Source: Jaltomata sinuosa (taxonomy: Eukaryota; Streptophyta; Magnoliopsida; Solanales; Solanaceae). Taken from it: a stretch of DNA of 64,000 bases. The notes under the pieces were generated by a model. The model was not told the DNA's origin and made no database searches. It saw only the letters and a program-made list of their open reading frames with translations. This document shows positions 1 through 11,615 of the stretch, piece after piece. Positions within the stretch are counted from its first letter, which is position 1. The number at the start of each line of letters is the position of its first letter. The stretch covers positions 124,001 to 188,000 of the forward strand of contig QJPP01001544.1 of assembly GCA_003996215.1 (NCBI GenBank). Direction: 5' to 3'. The position numbers were made by a program, and so were the translations under genes.

Positions 1-1346
1 TAACTGATGCCCAATAGAAGGGACTTGTAAACCTATGAGGGCACGTAGTTCTGGGACTAAGGGTACTCTCACCCGGTCCAACTCGATGCTAAATACTACT
101 CCCAAAATATACTTATAGCTCATATAATACTAGGGCATATCTGATGTCAAAACTGATCATAACTGGTGACATATCTGATGTCAAAACTGTTTGAAAAGCA
201 ATAAGACATATCTGATGTCATGCATTTCAAAATCATACTTCTAAAGAATTAACATAGCCATAATTCAAATCATGCCTTTCCTTTCTAAATTCATACTTGA
301 ATAGGTAGGAATGCAATATCATAAAATACATAAGGACATGTTATCTAAACATGTAAACTTTCACTAGAAATCATGCAATTCAATGGAATCGTGCTAGAAT
401 TCAACTTTAATACATGGGATTTTAAAACAAATTAAGGAATCTTAATAAAATCATAGATAAATCATAAGAAACCATGAATTGATGCATAAAAACTGATTTC
501 ATAAGTTTTTCCCAATTTAAATCAAAACCCTAATTTCTCAAGTTCATAATTCAAAATAAGAATTGGGAGTTTTTGGCACAAGGGTGAAAGGAACCCATTG
601 TTGAATACCCACATACCTTCATTGGAGCTAACCCACTTGAATTGGAAAGATTTAGGAGACTTGAACTTGAAGCTTAAAACCTTGAGCTGGAAGAATTCTT
701 TTCCTTTTTGGGAGGTGAATGACGGATTTAGAAGAGACTTAGGATAATAAGGCTGAAAACCCTTCTTGAAATAGTCAAAATGACCTCACTTAAGAGTTAA
801 AAGGGTGGGTAATAACTAAAATACCCCTGGGATTTAATTTAGAAAAATCTAGAAAATGGGTCGGCTTCAGGTTCTACGGGTTGGTTCCATGGGTCGTCGT
901 TTGAACCACGGCTCGTGGTTCCAACTCGTGGAACTTGGTTGACTAGACAGTCTGTAGAAGGTTGTCTATAACTCGACAGGATAGACCCGTCATTTGAATG
1001 ACGAGTAATCAACTAGACTTGTCGTTCCTGAAAAGTCAGTTGACCTCTGGTCAAACCACGACTCAGGATGATGGGTCATCGTTCACATGACGGTTCGTCA
1101 AACCCAGTCGTAGAACCTGGGGAACTTGCCATCCTTCTGATATGTTTCCACGAGTCAATAGGATAGACTCGTGGTTTGAACCACGGTCTGTTGAACCGAT
1201 TTGTGGTTCCAGACGAGAGTCTGATCCAAACTGACAGGAATCACAGTTGCATTCCATGACCCGTGGTTTAGACCCTTCATTCCTGAAACATGGAATTTTC
1301 TGAGATTTTTAACTTAGATAGATGGTTTGATTTCCGGGGTGTTACA
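1..1346 (-). repeat. Element A 3' LTR (partial, continues beyond window)
   Basis: The right edge at 1346 is the LTR start on the minus strand (TGTAACACCCC). It aligns with the right edge of the second copy at 6709. About 200 bp (roughly 1140-1346) match the 5' LTR well; the remaining part has no counterpart in the window because the 5' LTR is internally deleted. Positions 880-1290 hold a cluster of short imperfect palindromes such as CGTGGTTTGAACCACGG. The stretch 1-800 has no ORF and only plain AT-rich LTR sequence. No convincing TATA box is visible after the palindromes. Confidence 0.85.
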
Positions 1347-1347
1347 A

Positions 1348-1362
1348 TATCTCCCCCTTAGA
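1348..1362 (-). other. Element A polypurine tract
   Basis: On the minus strand the purine run TAAGGGGGAGATA lies directly before the LTR start TGTAACACC. This is the position and composition expected for the plus-strand primer of an LTR retrotransposon. Confidence 0.8.
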
Positions 1363-1589
1363 ATCATTCATCCCAGAATGAAGACTAAACAAGGGAAAAC
1401 TTAAGAGAAAACAGCCCAACCAGCAACAAAACATGGAAATCAAAGGGTAAACATAAAAACTGAACCTTTCAACTTGAAAACATGATAAACTAACTTCGTA
1501 AAACATGGATGCATGCTATAATAATGAGAGTAACTGATGGGATAGAATCAGAGGGACATACTAAGGAAGAAACTTGTACCTCTAGCTGG

Positions 1590-2880
1590 AACTAAATCGG
1601 AAGGAAAGAGATGAGCATATTTGGCCTTCATGGCCTCTTCCGCTTCCCAAGTAGCACCCTCTACAATATGATTCCTCCAAAGGACTTTCACCGAAGTGAC
1701 TTCTTTGTTCCTCAACCTCTCAGTCTAATGATCAAGCATCTCCACGGGAACCTCCTCATAGGTGAGGCTATCCATCACACCCACATCCTCCAAAGGGACA
1801 ATCAAGCTCGAATCACCTACACACTTCTTCAACAAGGAAACATGGAAAATTGGATGAACTGTTTCCAACTCCGTTGGCAACTCCAACTCATACGCAACGC
1901 TACCAACTATCCTCAAAATCCGATAAGGACCTACAAAACAGGGACTAAGCTTTCCTTTCTTGCCAAACCTCATCACAACCTTCATGGGTGACACCTTTTG
2001 GAAAACCCAATCATCAACTTCAAATTCCAATTCCCTTTTCCTCACATTCGCATAAGATTTTTGTTGACTCTGAGCGGTCTTAAATATTTCCCTAATAAGC
2101 TGAACCTTCTCCATAGTCTCATGAACCGAATCTGGACCAATCAAGGCTACCTCACCTACCTTAAACAAATGAATCAGAGACCTACATCTTCGGCCGTAAA
2201 GTGCCTCATATGGAGCTATCTGGATGCTAGAGTGGAAGCTCTTGTTGTACAGAAACTCGATAAGAGGTAAGTGATCATACCAATTACCTTTGAAATCAAT
2301 CACACAAGATCTCAACATATCCTCCAAGGTCTGAATAGTGCGCTCTACCTGGCAGTCTGTCTGAGGTTGAAAAGTTGTGCTAAGCTTCACCTGGGTACCA
2401 AAACCTTTCTGAAATGATTTCCAAAACTGAGATGTAAACTGAGGACCTCTATCAGAAATGATAGAAAAGGGAACACCATACAATCAAACTATCTCCCGGA
2501 TGTAGATTCTGGCAAATCATCTGCTGAATCAGTAGTCTTAACAGCCAAAAAGTGGGATAACTTGGTCATTCAGTCAATAATCACCCAAATAGAATTATGT
2601 TGCCTTCGAGTACGAGGCAAACCCGTAATGAAGTCCATATTGATTGCTTCCTATTTTGCAAGTGGGAAGGTCAATACTTGAATAATGCCACCCAACCATT
2701 GATATTCCACCTTTACTTGTTGACAGTTGGGAGTCTTAGCCACAAACCCAGCTATGTCCCTCTTCATACCATTCCACCAAAAGACTTCCTGTAGGTCACG
2801 GTACATCTTGGTGGCGCCAGGATGAATGGAATATCAAGAACTATGAGCCTTAGTCAAAATCTGTTGTCTCAACCATCTAC
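1590..2880 (-). pseudogene. Element A integrase with chromodomain-like C-terminus (broken)
   Basis: The longest open piece (2483-1725, 252 codons) starts just before the second catalytic Asp (ISDRGPQF) and keeps the catalytic Glu in TDCQVERTIQ. It then has the GPYRIL and HPIFHVSLLKK motifs of the gypsy integrase C-terminus. Upstream, 2880-2484 encodes the zinc-finger part and first catalytic Asp with several stops. Downstream, after an in-frame TAG following MLDH, the frame continues with a chromodomain-like module containing VEGATWEAEEAM. The expected activity is insertion of element cDNA in the nucleus. The breaks make it inactive. Confidence 0.88.
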
Positions 2881-3567
2881 GTCTGGCAAACACAAGCGAC
2901 CCTGGTAAAGAACTATACCATCTTCCCCTTGGGAGAAAACCTCCACCCACTGGTGATGAACTGCACCCTTAAGCTGAAGTAGAATGGGATCCCTGTCTTG
3001 CTCTACCTTCACCTCAGCTACCAAAGATGATTCAACACCATTTTGTACAATCACACCACCTTCTGTCGAGTCCATATGGCAAACTCCCAACCGATCTAGC
3101 CTATGAACCTCTTTAACCAATTCCTTTTTCCCAGCATCAACAGAAGACACACTTCCCATGGACAATCTACTCAAAGCATTCGCCATGAAATTAGCCTTAC
3201 CCGGATGGTAAAGCACACTCATATAATAATCCTTAAGAAACACAAGCCATATTCTTTATCGCAAATTAAATTCCTTTTGAGTGAACACATACTAAATACT
3301 CTTATGATCGGTGAATACATCCACGTGCACCCCATACAAATAATGTCTCCAAATTTTCAAAGTAAAGACCACAGCTGTCAACTCAAGATTATGAGTAGGG
3401 TAGTTCTTCTCATGAGTCTGAAGCTGTCTCAAAGCATAAGCAATCACCTTACCACGCTGCATCAAAACAGAACCCAAACTAATCCTAGAAGCATCACAAT
3501 ACACAACGAAATCATCTAAGCCCTCGGGTAGAGCTAACACTGGAGCTGTGGTCAATCTAGTCTTCAT
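2869..3567 (-). pseudogene. Element A RNase H and linker (broken)
   Basis: The piece 3567-3292 carries the RNase H signatures YCDASRISLGSVLMQ, NYPTHNLELTAVVF and WRHYLYG. A stop follows FTDHKSI. The next piece (3243-2869) holds the conserved YHPGKANFMANALSR block and the linker to integrase. This domain would degrade the RNA strand during reverse transcription. It is one part of the A polyprotein and no longer joined to RT in one frame. Confidence 0.88.
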
Positions 3568-3583
3568 TTCCTAAAAGTTCTTC

Positions 3584-4339
3584 TCACACAAGTCGGACCA
3601 TTGAAATTTTAACTTTTTTATGAGTCAATTGGGTCAAAGGGGCAGCAATGGAAGAAAACCCTTCCACAAACCTCCTGTAGTAACCATCCAAACCCAAAAA
3701 ACTCCTAATATTAGACGGGGAAGTAGGTCTAGGCCAGGTTTTTACCGCCTCAATCTTTTGAGAATCCACCCAAATACCATCTTTAGTCACAATATGACCC
3801 AGAAAAGCAACAGACTGCATCCAAAACTCACACTTGATAAACTTAGCAAACAACTGTCTGTCCTTGAGAGTTTGCAACACAACCCTCAAGTGGTCTTCAT
3901 GCTCCTCCTCACTCCGAGAGTAGATGAGGATATCATCAATGAAAATAATCACAAACATATCCAAATATTGTTTAAACACACGGTTCATCAAATCCGTACA
4001 AGTTGCAGGAGTATTTGTAAGACCAAAAGACATAACAACAAACTCATAATGACCATACCGAGTCTTAAAGGATGTCTTTGGAATATCACACTCTCTAACA
4101 CGAAGCTGATGATAACCGAATCTAAGGTCGATCTTGGAGAAGAATCTAGCACCCTGAAGCTGATCAAACAAGTCATCAATCCTCGGAATGGGATACTTAT
4201 TCTTGATTATGACTTTGTTAAACTGACGATAATCAATACACATTCTAAGAGAACCATCCTTCTTCCGAACAAACAAAACTAGGGAACCCCATTGAGAAAT
4301 TCTAGGCCTGATGAAACCTTTATCAAGAAGATCCTTCAA
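3584..4339 (-). pseudogene. Element A reverse transcriptase
   Basis: This open piece of 251 codons covers nearly the whole RT. Visible motifs are the GFIRPRISQWGS entry block, MCIDYRQFNK, FSKIDLRFGYHQ with the first catalytic Asp, VMSFGLTNTP, and the active-site FIDDILIYS (FIDD at residues 133-136). The later block FLGLDGYYRRFVEGFS leads to RNase H. RT copies element RNA into DNA in cytoplasmic particles. The active-site aspartates are intact, but the frame is broken at both ends. Confidence 0.92.
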
Positions 4340-4347
4340 CTAATCTT

Positions 4348-5214
4348 TCAACTCTTTAAGTTCCGCGAGAGCCATTCTATATAGAGGAATAGAGATAGGA
4401 TTCGTATCTGGGAGAAGATATATTTCAAAGTCAATCTCCTATTCGGGAGGGACTCTGGGAAAATCATTGGGAACACTTCTGGGAATTCATTCACAATAGG
4501 AACAAACTGAAGGGATGGGGTTACGGACTTCGTGTCCATAACCCGCACTATGTGATAAACATACCCCTTTGAAATCATCTTTCTAGCCTTAAGATAAGAT
4601 ATGAAGCAACCTTTCGAGGAAGGGGGACTACCTTTCCATTCTAAAATGGGTTCATTTGGAAACTTGAAACTAACAATTCGGGTACGACAATCAACAAAAG
4701 CATAACATGCATACAACCAATCCATACCAAGAATGACATCAAAATTAGTCATCTCCAACTCTACTAGATCCGCTAAAGTGACTCTATAAAGTACTGAGAT
4801 AGGGCAATTTTGATAGATTCTTTTGGCTAAGACTGATTCACCAACAGGAGTAGAAACATAAAAGGGTTCTAAAAGCAATTCAGGACATACTTCGAATTTG
4901 CATGCTATAAAAGGGGTCAAAAAAGATAAGGAAGCACTGAGATCCAACAAAGCATATACATCGAAAGAGAAGACTTTAAACATACCAGTGACAACATCGG
5001 GAGAATTCTCTTGATCCTGATGGGAGGACATAGCATAGAGACGGTTCTGGCGTTGACCACCAGAACTAGAAGTTGTGCCCTGCTGGGCTGGTCTACCTCT
5101 TGAAGCTACTGGGGTAGGCTGAGTCCTACCCCTTTGTCCCTTCCTAGCTGAAGGGAAATATATGATACGATGCTCAGTCTGACCACACCCAAAACAACCC
5201 TCTCTACCAGCCAA
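4348..5214 (-). pseudogene. Element A zinc knuckle and aspartic protease
   Basis: The frame begins with the second CCHC knuckle of gag (CFGCGQTEH), in which the last Cys is replaced by Tyr. It continues through a Gln/Ser-rich linker into the retropepsin region. The active-site loop reads LLDLSASLSF, where related elements have Asp-Pro-Gly or Asp-Ser-Gly, so the catalytic Asp is kept but the loop is altered. The typical FDVILGMDWL block follows. The frame is lost near 4400 just before RT. The protease would cut the gag-pol polyprotein. Confidence 0.88.
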
Positions 5215-6189
5215 ACACTTACCAGGGTGATTCTTCCCACACTTAACACAAGCTGGGTAGGAAGATCCATTAGCAACACTAACTTGAGACTGGGAATGGG
5301 AACCAGATCCTTTACCACCCTGATCATGATGAGGCCTTTAGGCTTGGGTAGGAGCACTAGCAAAAGATTGAATGGGGCATGATGACTTCTTCGAGAACGA
5401 GGAGCGATGTCCACCTCCGGACCTCTGATGGCTAAATCTCTAACCCTCAGATCTAGCTCTTTTGTTCTACCTTTCCATCTCTCTAAGCTTGTCACCCTCA
5501 ATCTGATGGGCATGAGTCATGAGTCAGGAAATGTTCATGTCGCTCAACAACAAGGCAGACCTACACTCTTTCTTCACCACATCAAAAACTCCATTTATAA
5601 ACTTGCTCATTTGATCATGCGGGTCCGCTACCATGGAGGAAGCATATCTAGACAACTTAGTGAACTTCAAACTATATTTTTGAATCGACATCGAACCCTG
5701 TCTCATGTTCATAAATTCCTCCACCTTTGCTTGCCTCAAATCTTGAGGAAAGAACCTATCAAGGAAGGCCCTCTCAAAACATTCCCATGTCATAGGGACC
5801 GCGTCCCTCACCCTAGCCTCCTTCCATTGTGTGAACCAAATATGAGATACATCCTTGAGTTGATAGGATACAAGCTCAACACAATCAACCCCAACCACTT
5901 GCATAACTTCAAAGATCTTCTTCACTTCATCAATAAAGTTGAGTGGGTCCTCACTCACTTTCAAACCCAAGAATTTAGGTGGGTTCATACGGATAAAGTC
6001 TCGAATTCAGGCCGCTACCCCATCTTAAGGATAAACGGGGGCAAGATCTTGCTGATTAGCCTGAGTGGCTAAAGTCTAGGCTAGAAAATAAATGGCATTT
6101 TTGAATTCCTCATTCGTGACATCAGGGACCGGAATGGGAGGAACAACATTCTGAGTGGCTCGGGGAGGCATAGCATGTCGAGGAGGCAT
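5110..6189 (-). pseudogene. Element A gag (broken)
   Basis: A likely start is the ATG at 6189-6187 (MPPRHAMPPRA), about 190 bp downstream of the primer-binding site. Stops occur before the long open piece 5988-5524, which carries a gypsy Gag core with PPKFLGLKVSEDP, AFLDRFFP and YSLKFTKLSRYA motifs. A frameshift separates it from the Ser-rich region and two zinc knuckles near 5290-5180. Gag would form the cytoplasmic particle that packages element RNA. Confidence 0.87.
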
Positions 6190-6382
6190 AATCTAAAATG
6201 TACAAGATAAGTATTAGAGGAACATAAGAGTTAAGATCTATTGCACGATGTGATCATGAAAGAAGTGAAGTTTTCTAAGACATCTCATAGGTTCCCTCTC
6301 ATATGTGTGGCGTGCTTCACACACATGAAGGGGACTCTACTCGATGCGGCTTTCATAAATTCGAGGACTCTTGAATCTGAGG

Positions 6383-6395
6383 CTCTGATATCAAG
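6383..6395 (-). other. Element A primer-binding site (iMet type)
   Basis: The minus strand reads TTGATATCAGAGCC directly after the 5' LTR. This matches the usual complement of initiator-Met tRNA (TGGTATCAGAGC) with one internal change. Confidence 0.8.
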
Positions 6396-6396
6396 T

Positions 6397-6709
6397 TTTT
6401 CACGCCCCGAGGTTACCTCCTAGATGTAACACAGGACTTAGGACCACAAAGATCCCATGCTAACCCTTGGTCATATCATTCTCAAGCATAATAAAAGATA
6501 AGCGAGATGGTCCCGTGGTTTGAACCACGGTCTATAGAACCCATTCGTGGTTCCAGACCAGAGGCTAATCCAAACTGATAGGAATAACGGTTCCATTCCA
6601 CGACCCATGGTTCAAACCACAGTCTGTGGTTTAGACCTGTCATTCTTGAAATGTGGAATTTTCTGATATTTTTAACTTAGATAGCTAGTTCAATTTCTGG
6701 GGTGTTACA
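6397..6709 (-). repeat. Element A 5' LTR, internally deleted
   Basis: Only about 313 bp remain, whereas the 3' LTR is longer than 1346 bp. The right part (about 6510-6709) matches 1140-1346, including a palindrome CCGTGGTTTGAACCACGG at 6513-6530. The left part (6397-6500) should correspond to the LTR end, which lies outside the window in the 3' copy. The join near 6505 is therefore a deletion of most of U3-R. Confidence 0.75.
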
Positions 6710-6714
6710 GTTGG

Positions 6715-7290
6715 GTGGTCATGGCAGACAGAGCCATATGTATACTTTTTTGGGTAGGCCAAATCAAAGGCTTCAGATGTTGTCATCACAAATATGATCT
6801 CCGTTTGTCATCAGTCAGCTTCTGTGTTATTTTATTTGGTGTCTCTTCCTACTATGCTACTCATTTGGAGTTATTATGTGAGTCATTGTATGTGCTTGTG
6901 CATGTAGCTACTCCCGTAGGCAATTCTTTAGTAATGGATCATATGTTTAGGTCTTGTGTGGTGACTATCTTAGGGTTTGACACTTGGATAGACCTTATTA
7001 TCTTAGATATGGTGGATTTTGATGTGATTCTAGGCATGGATTAGCTATCTCCTTATCATGTAGTCTTTGATTGCTTCACTAAGATTGTTATTTTGTATAG
7101 GCCTAGTATCCCTCCTATAGTGTGGAAAGTTTCAAATAGTCATGTGCCGAGGGGCATTATATAGGGTGCGATGATTGGTAAGTAAGGGGTGTTTGGCTTA
7201 TCTTGCTTATGTTCATGACACTCGTGCCAACACTTCTTCACTTGGGTAAGCTCCTGTGGTTTGTGAGTATTTAGATGTGTTTCCTACTGA
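6715..7290 (+). pseudogene. Element B protease region
   Basis: The open piece 6715-7044 contains VATPVGNSLVMDHMFRSCVV and ends in VDFDVILGMD followed by a TAG where Trp is expected. These are conserved blocks of plant gypsy retropepsins. The catalytic loop upstream is badly decayed (LFGVSSYYATH). Beyond 7050 the linker to RT continues with stops. Confidence 0.8.
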
Positions 7291-8030
7291 TTTATCAGGT
7301 CTTCCACCTGATTGTGAAATTGACTTTGGTATTCATATTAATATAGGCACCCAACCCATTTCTATTCTTCCATATCAGATGGCACCTCCTGAGTTAAGGG
7401 AGCTTAAGTAGCAGCTTCATGATCTTCTGAGTAAGGGGTTTATTAGGCATAGTGTGTCTCCGTGGGGTGCTTCTATTCTGTTTGTAAAGAAGAAGGATGG
7501 CTCCTTGCATATATGTACTGACTATAGGCAACTGAATAAGGTGAATATCAAGAACAAGCATCCGATGCCACATATTAATGACTTGTTTGACCAGCTATAG
7601 GGTGCGGCGGTGTTTTCTAAGATAGATTTGAGTTCAGAATATTACCACTTAAGGATCAGGGCTGCAGATATTCCAGAGACTTACTTTAGGACTCAATATG
7701 GCCACTATGAGTTCTAAGTTATGTCTTTTTGTTTGACCAATGCCCTAGCAACATTCATGGAGATGATAAACTGTGTGTTCAGAGCCTATTTGTATTCGTT
7801 TCTATAGTGTTCATCAATAACATCTTAGTCTACTCGAGGAGTAGGGAAGAGCATGAGAAGCATTTAAGAGTGGTGCTTTAGAATTTGCGGAATGAACAGT
7901 TGTATGCCAAGTTCACTAAGTGTGAGTTTTGGCTTGATTTTGTGGCATTCTTGGGTCACATGGTGTACAAGGGATGAGATTATGATGGATCCAGCAATGA
8001 TTGAGACAGTTCTTTATTGTGCTAGACCCA
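7290..8030 (+). pseudogene. Element B reverse transcriptase (broken)
   Basis: Read across stops, the frame shows the entry block, LHICTDYRQLNKVNIKN, VFSKIDLSSEYYHLRI, and an active-site box near 7810-7835 that reads VFINNILVYS. Both box aspartates are replaced by Asn, which fits two G-to-A changes. Stops include TAG or TAA at positions where relatives have a sense codon. This copy could not reverse transcribe. Confidence 0.85.
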
Positions 8031-8468
8031 TTTTTTCTATCAAGGTTCGCAGTTTTGTTAGGTTGGCATGTTACTATAGACAGTTTGTGGAGGGGTTTTC
8101 TTCTATAGAACCACCTTTGACTAGATTGAATCAGAAGAATGTCCCTTTCCAATGGTCCGACAAGTGTGAGGTGAGCTTTCTGAATCTCAAGGCCTTATTG
8201 ACTTCATCTTTGATTCTTACTCTTCAAGTTGAGGGACAGGGGTTTACCATATACTTTAATGCTTCCAGAGTTTGTTTGAATTGTGTGTTGATGCAGCAGG
8301 GCAGAGTTATTACATATGCTTCTAGGCAGCTGAAGGTTCACGAGAGGAACCACCCCACTCATGACTTTGAGTTGGCGGTGGTAGTCTTTGCGTTAAAGAT
8401 TTGGAGGTACTATCTATATAGGGTTCATTGTGAGATCTATACGACCATCGTAGTCTTCAATATATTTT
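8030..8468 (+). pseudogene. Element B RNase H, truncated by C
   Basis: The open piece 7892-8476 carries RQFVEGFSS, IYFNASRVCLNCVLMQQG (Asn replaces the catalytic Asp of YCDAS) and NHPTHDFELAVVVFALKIWRYYL. A one-base deletion near 8445 shifts the frame before SLQYIL, and the sequence then stops at the LTR edge of C. Confidence 0.87.
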
Positions 8469-10732
8469 GGTCATGACCTAACTTGCTGTGAGTGGCACAA
8501 CTCAAACCCTCTAGTGGGAGAACCAACTAACCCAAACCTTAACCTTATTCCTAACCAAGTCTTAAGAGAGATGATATAAAAAGAACTTAAAACCATTATA
8601 AAAGTCAAAACTGATATAAATAGTGCGAAATAATTCGACTACTAAAACAATCCCCAAGAACTAAAAGTTATCGTACAATAACTCTAATCACAAATAATGT
8701 CTAAGATATCCAACAAACGTTTAAAATAAATAATAAGTTTCATCATCCAAAAGAAGGACAATGAGTCAAGGAAGATCCACGGTAGCTTGAGATGTAGTGC
8801 TCACCCTTGGATTATAGTATACGCTGCATAGTTTAGCCGAGGTCGTGTCTGAGCCTCTGGAACATGGTTTGCACTCAACAAAAGAAGAGTACAGGGTAGT
8901 ATCAGTACAAAACACTATGTACTAATAGGTATCATAGGCTCACTCAGTTTAGAACAGGTATATAATCAAATCAATAACAAGTAATTGGCACTTCAACACT
9001 TAGCATGTAATTAAGTCAACAGATAGTCATCTCAAGTCAAGTCAATAATAGTAATACCAGGTTCACATAAGTCACCAAGTACCACCACAAGAATGTCAAA
9101 GAATGGACTTTCAATACTCACAACACATGGAATCTATGCCCAACTACCTCTCATCAATGCAACCATTATCTCTAATCTGATCACCATCCAAAAAACTATC
9201 TCACCATAACTGACCATGAAACAAAATTCAATAACAAAAGAAAGGGTGTACACACATGCTAAAGGGTCATATTCTTCCCAGCTAGTCATGACATGCATAG
9301 GATGCACCAAAGTCCATGTACCCGCCGAAACCATTTCCCATTGGCATAATATCAATTTGTACCGGCTCATGGAACCCGATCCTTAACAAGTAACACTATG
9401 AATGAACCTATGGTTCTCAGTCCTATATCTCAGGATGCAACATAAAACACATACATCATTTCAAGTTCATTAATCAATTCATGTACACCTAGCTTATTCA
9501 TTCAAGCAAACATGAAAACACTTATCATTCAAACATTTCCGAAGACCAATCACAAGTAAGATAACTCAATCACATACATGTACTAAAATAAGTTTTAAAC
9601 CCCAATTTAGATTGTAACCTACCTCGATTGTTGAATTCTCAACCAAAATCTACTTAGCAATATCCTTTCCCTTCCTCAATGCTTCAGAGAGTTCAAAGTC
9701 TATAAACACAAATACAAAAGTAATTAATTATTTACTCTTTATTTTAGGCCTTGGGAATTTAACCCACTAATCCTACCCTTATTCGAGGTCTATAGCATTC
9801 CCCAAAGGTTAATAAGCCATTAACTAGTCTCACAACATTCATATAGTCAACACCCAAAGGGTTTCTAATCAAGTTAACCCCTTTTTAGCCATTTTTATGC
9901 ATAAAGGTTTCATCTTTATGGAACTCAAGGTTCCCCATTAGCCTTAATCATGTTAACAACTATTAATTTCATGCTAGGAATCATAAAAACAAATTCTAAG
10001 ATCAATTCTAGGTGAAATTACACCTATCCATAAGGTTTTTCCGTAAGTTTCATGCTTTTAGGGCTCAAACTCAAGAATTTCACCATTAATCTTCCTTTTA
10101 AAGGTACTACAAGGATTAATGATTGCTAAATGAAGGGGTTTACAGAGTTACTTACCTCAAACAAAGGAAAATGCCCTAGTTCTTAGGAAGGATGCCACTT
10201 GGAGCTCTAGAATGCATATGAGTTTATGGGGGAAATAACACAGAAAACTGAATTAAGTGCAGGTAATCTATCATGTCGTTCATCATGATAAGTCAGGTCT
10301 CATCATAGCGAGTCACTATGAGGAGGATCAGCTCACCATGGTGGCTCATCATGAGAAGATGCCATCTCTTAATGGTGAAATGCAAATTCTAGAATGTCAA
10401 AAACTCACTCCAAACCCCTCATTTCACAACACAATTTATTTTCTAGACATCATAGATTAATCCCGATGCGGCAACTACCATAACTGGAGTTCTGTGAACC
10501 CAATTTCCATCCCAAAACTTCCTATGAGACCTTATAACATTCTTCTATCCTTAAATTGACATTACACTATCGTTACACAAACCACAAGATACCAACTATC
10601 TCTAAGGCACAAAATACTAGATTTTTCTCAAAGCTCACCCTATCCTGAGATTTTATCAACTCTCATATTAGGGACTTTCTAGCCAGGTACTTATGCCCTT
10701 ACTTTACTATAACGATGGAATAGGTCATTACA
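8469..10732 (-). repeat. Element C 3' LTR
   Basis: About 2.26 kb without coding potential. The left edge matches the primer-site side of the 5' LTR at 25590, and the right edge (minus-strand TGTAATGACC) precedes the pol remnant. Positions 10255-10375 carry a cluster of short near-palindromes around CATCATGATGAGTC-like cores. Short ORFs at 9134-9370 and 10257-10460 look accidental. Confidence 0.8.
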
Positions 10733-11610
10733 TCAGATACCAATGAAACAAAAATTCATCCCCAAATGACAACTAGAAGAAAACAAGAGAAAGTGGGGAT
10801 TAATGGAGCGATTCTTCAACTGGACCTTTACAAAAGCAATCTCCTTAGTCCTCAATTTTTGGACATCTCTATCAAGAATAGTAACCGCCTCCTCTTCATA
10901 AAAGAAGTTTTCACCTAACATGACAAAATACCAGCGAATAGTATAGTCACCATTTCTATAGTACTTTTTAAGCATAGAAACATGAAATATGGGATGAACT
11001 CCCAAAAAACATAGATGCCAATGCCAATTTATATGCTACCGGCCCCACACTCTGATGTATCTCAAAGGGTCCAATGTATCTTAAACTTAGCTTCCCATAT
11101 TTACCAAATCTCATCACACCCTTTATGAGTGAAACCTTGAGCAAGACTTGCTCACCTTTCATGAAGTGCATGTACCTAACCTTCCAATTCGCATACTCCT
11201 TTTGCCATCTTTGAGCAGCTAGGAGCTTCTCTTGGATAAACTTCACCCTTTCCATAGAGTCTCTCAGATGTTCTATACCCAGGGCCTTACCTCAAATGAA
11301 TTAAACCAACCAATGGGAGATCTACATCTTATCCCATATAATGCTTCGAATGGAGCTATATCTATGCTTGAGTGATAGTTATTATTATAAGAGAATTCAT
11401 CCAATGATAGATATTGGTCCCAATGACCCCTAAAATCTATCACACACACGCGCAATATGTATTCCAATAACTAAAATGTAATCTCATACTTCTCATCATT
11501 CTGAGGGAGAAAAGTTATACTCAGGTCCAATCTAGTACCCAACTCTTCATGCAACCTCTGCCAAAAGTTAGAGGAAAACTGAGTATCCCTATAAGAAATA
11601 ATCGAGATAG
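10733..11610 (-). pseudogene. Element C integrase C-terminal half with chromodomain-like tail
   Basis: Three pieces (11467-11273, 11255-10968, 11005-10733) in shifted frames give YNNNYHSSIDIAPFEALYG, KGVMRFGKYGKLSLRYIGPFE and HPIFHVSMLKKY. The tail then has LDRDVQKLRTKEIAFVKVQ, the start of the chromodomain-like module. The segment next to the D insertion has ISYRDTQF, where the catalytic Asp of the usual SDR is Tyr. D cuts the gene just upstream of this motif. Confidence 0.87.
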
Positions 11611-11615
11611 GTACC
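11611..11615. repeat. Element D target-site duplication, left copy
   Basis: GTACC lies directly before the LTR start TGATGAACGC. The same five bases follow the other LTR end at 21344-21348. Five bases is the usual duplication for gypsy integrases, so both ends of D are original. Confidence 0.93.

Larger units (their letters stand above)
1..6709 (-). mobile_element. Element A: Ty3/gypsy chromovirus, minus strand, left end outside window
   Basis: Read on the minus strand from right to left it has a shortened 5' LTR, an iMet primer-binding site, gag, protease, RT, RNase H, integrase with a chromodomain-like end, a polypurine tract and a 3' LTR that runs off the left edge. LTRs begin TGTAACACCCC on the minus strand. 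It abuts B, a plus-strand element of the same superfamily, so A probably inserted into B, but the other side of B and any target duplication lie outside the window. The coding region has several stops and frameshifts, so it is not autonomous now. Assignment to the Del/Tekay-like lineage rests on PR-RT-RH-IN order plus the C-terminal module. Confidence 0.9.
6710..8468 (+). mobile_element. Element B: Ty3/gypsy fragment, plus strand (PR-RT-RH)
   Basis: A plus-strand pol fragment without LTRs. It lies between A on the left and C on the right and is cut inside RNase H at 8468, where the C LTR starts. It is probably the oldest layer in the left half. Recognisable blocks are protease (about 6830-7060), RT (about 7290-7980) and RNase H (about 8030-8468). 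Many stops and frameshifts are present. Confidence 0.88.

Noticed and set aside
880..1290. CRISPR-like or satellite array in the A LTR
   Set aside because: Repeats are short, imperfect and unevenly spaced, within an LTR of a plant element; no spacers or tandem period.
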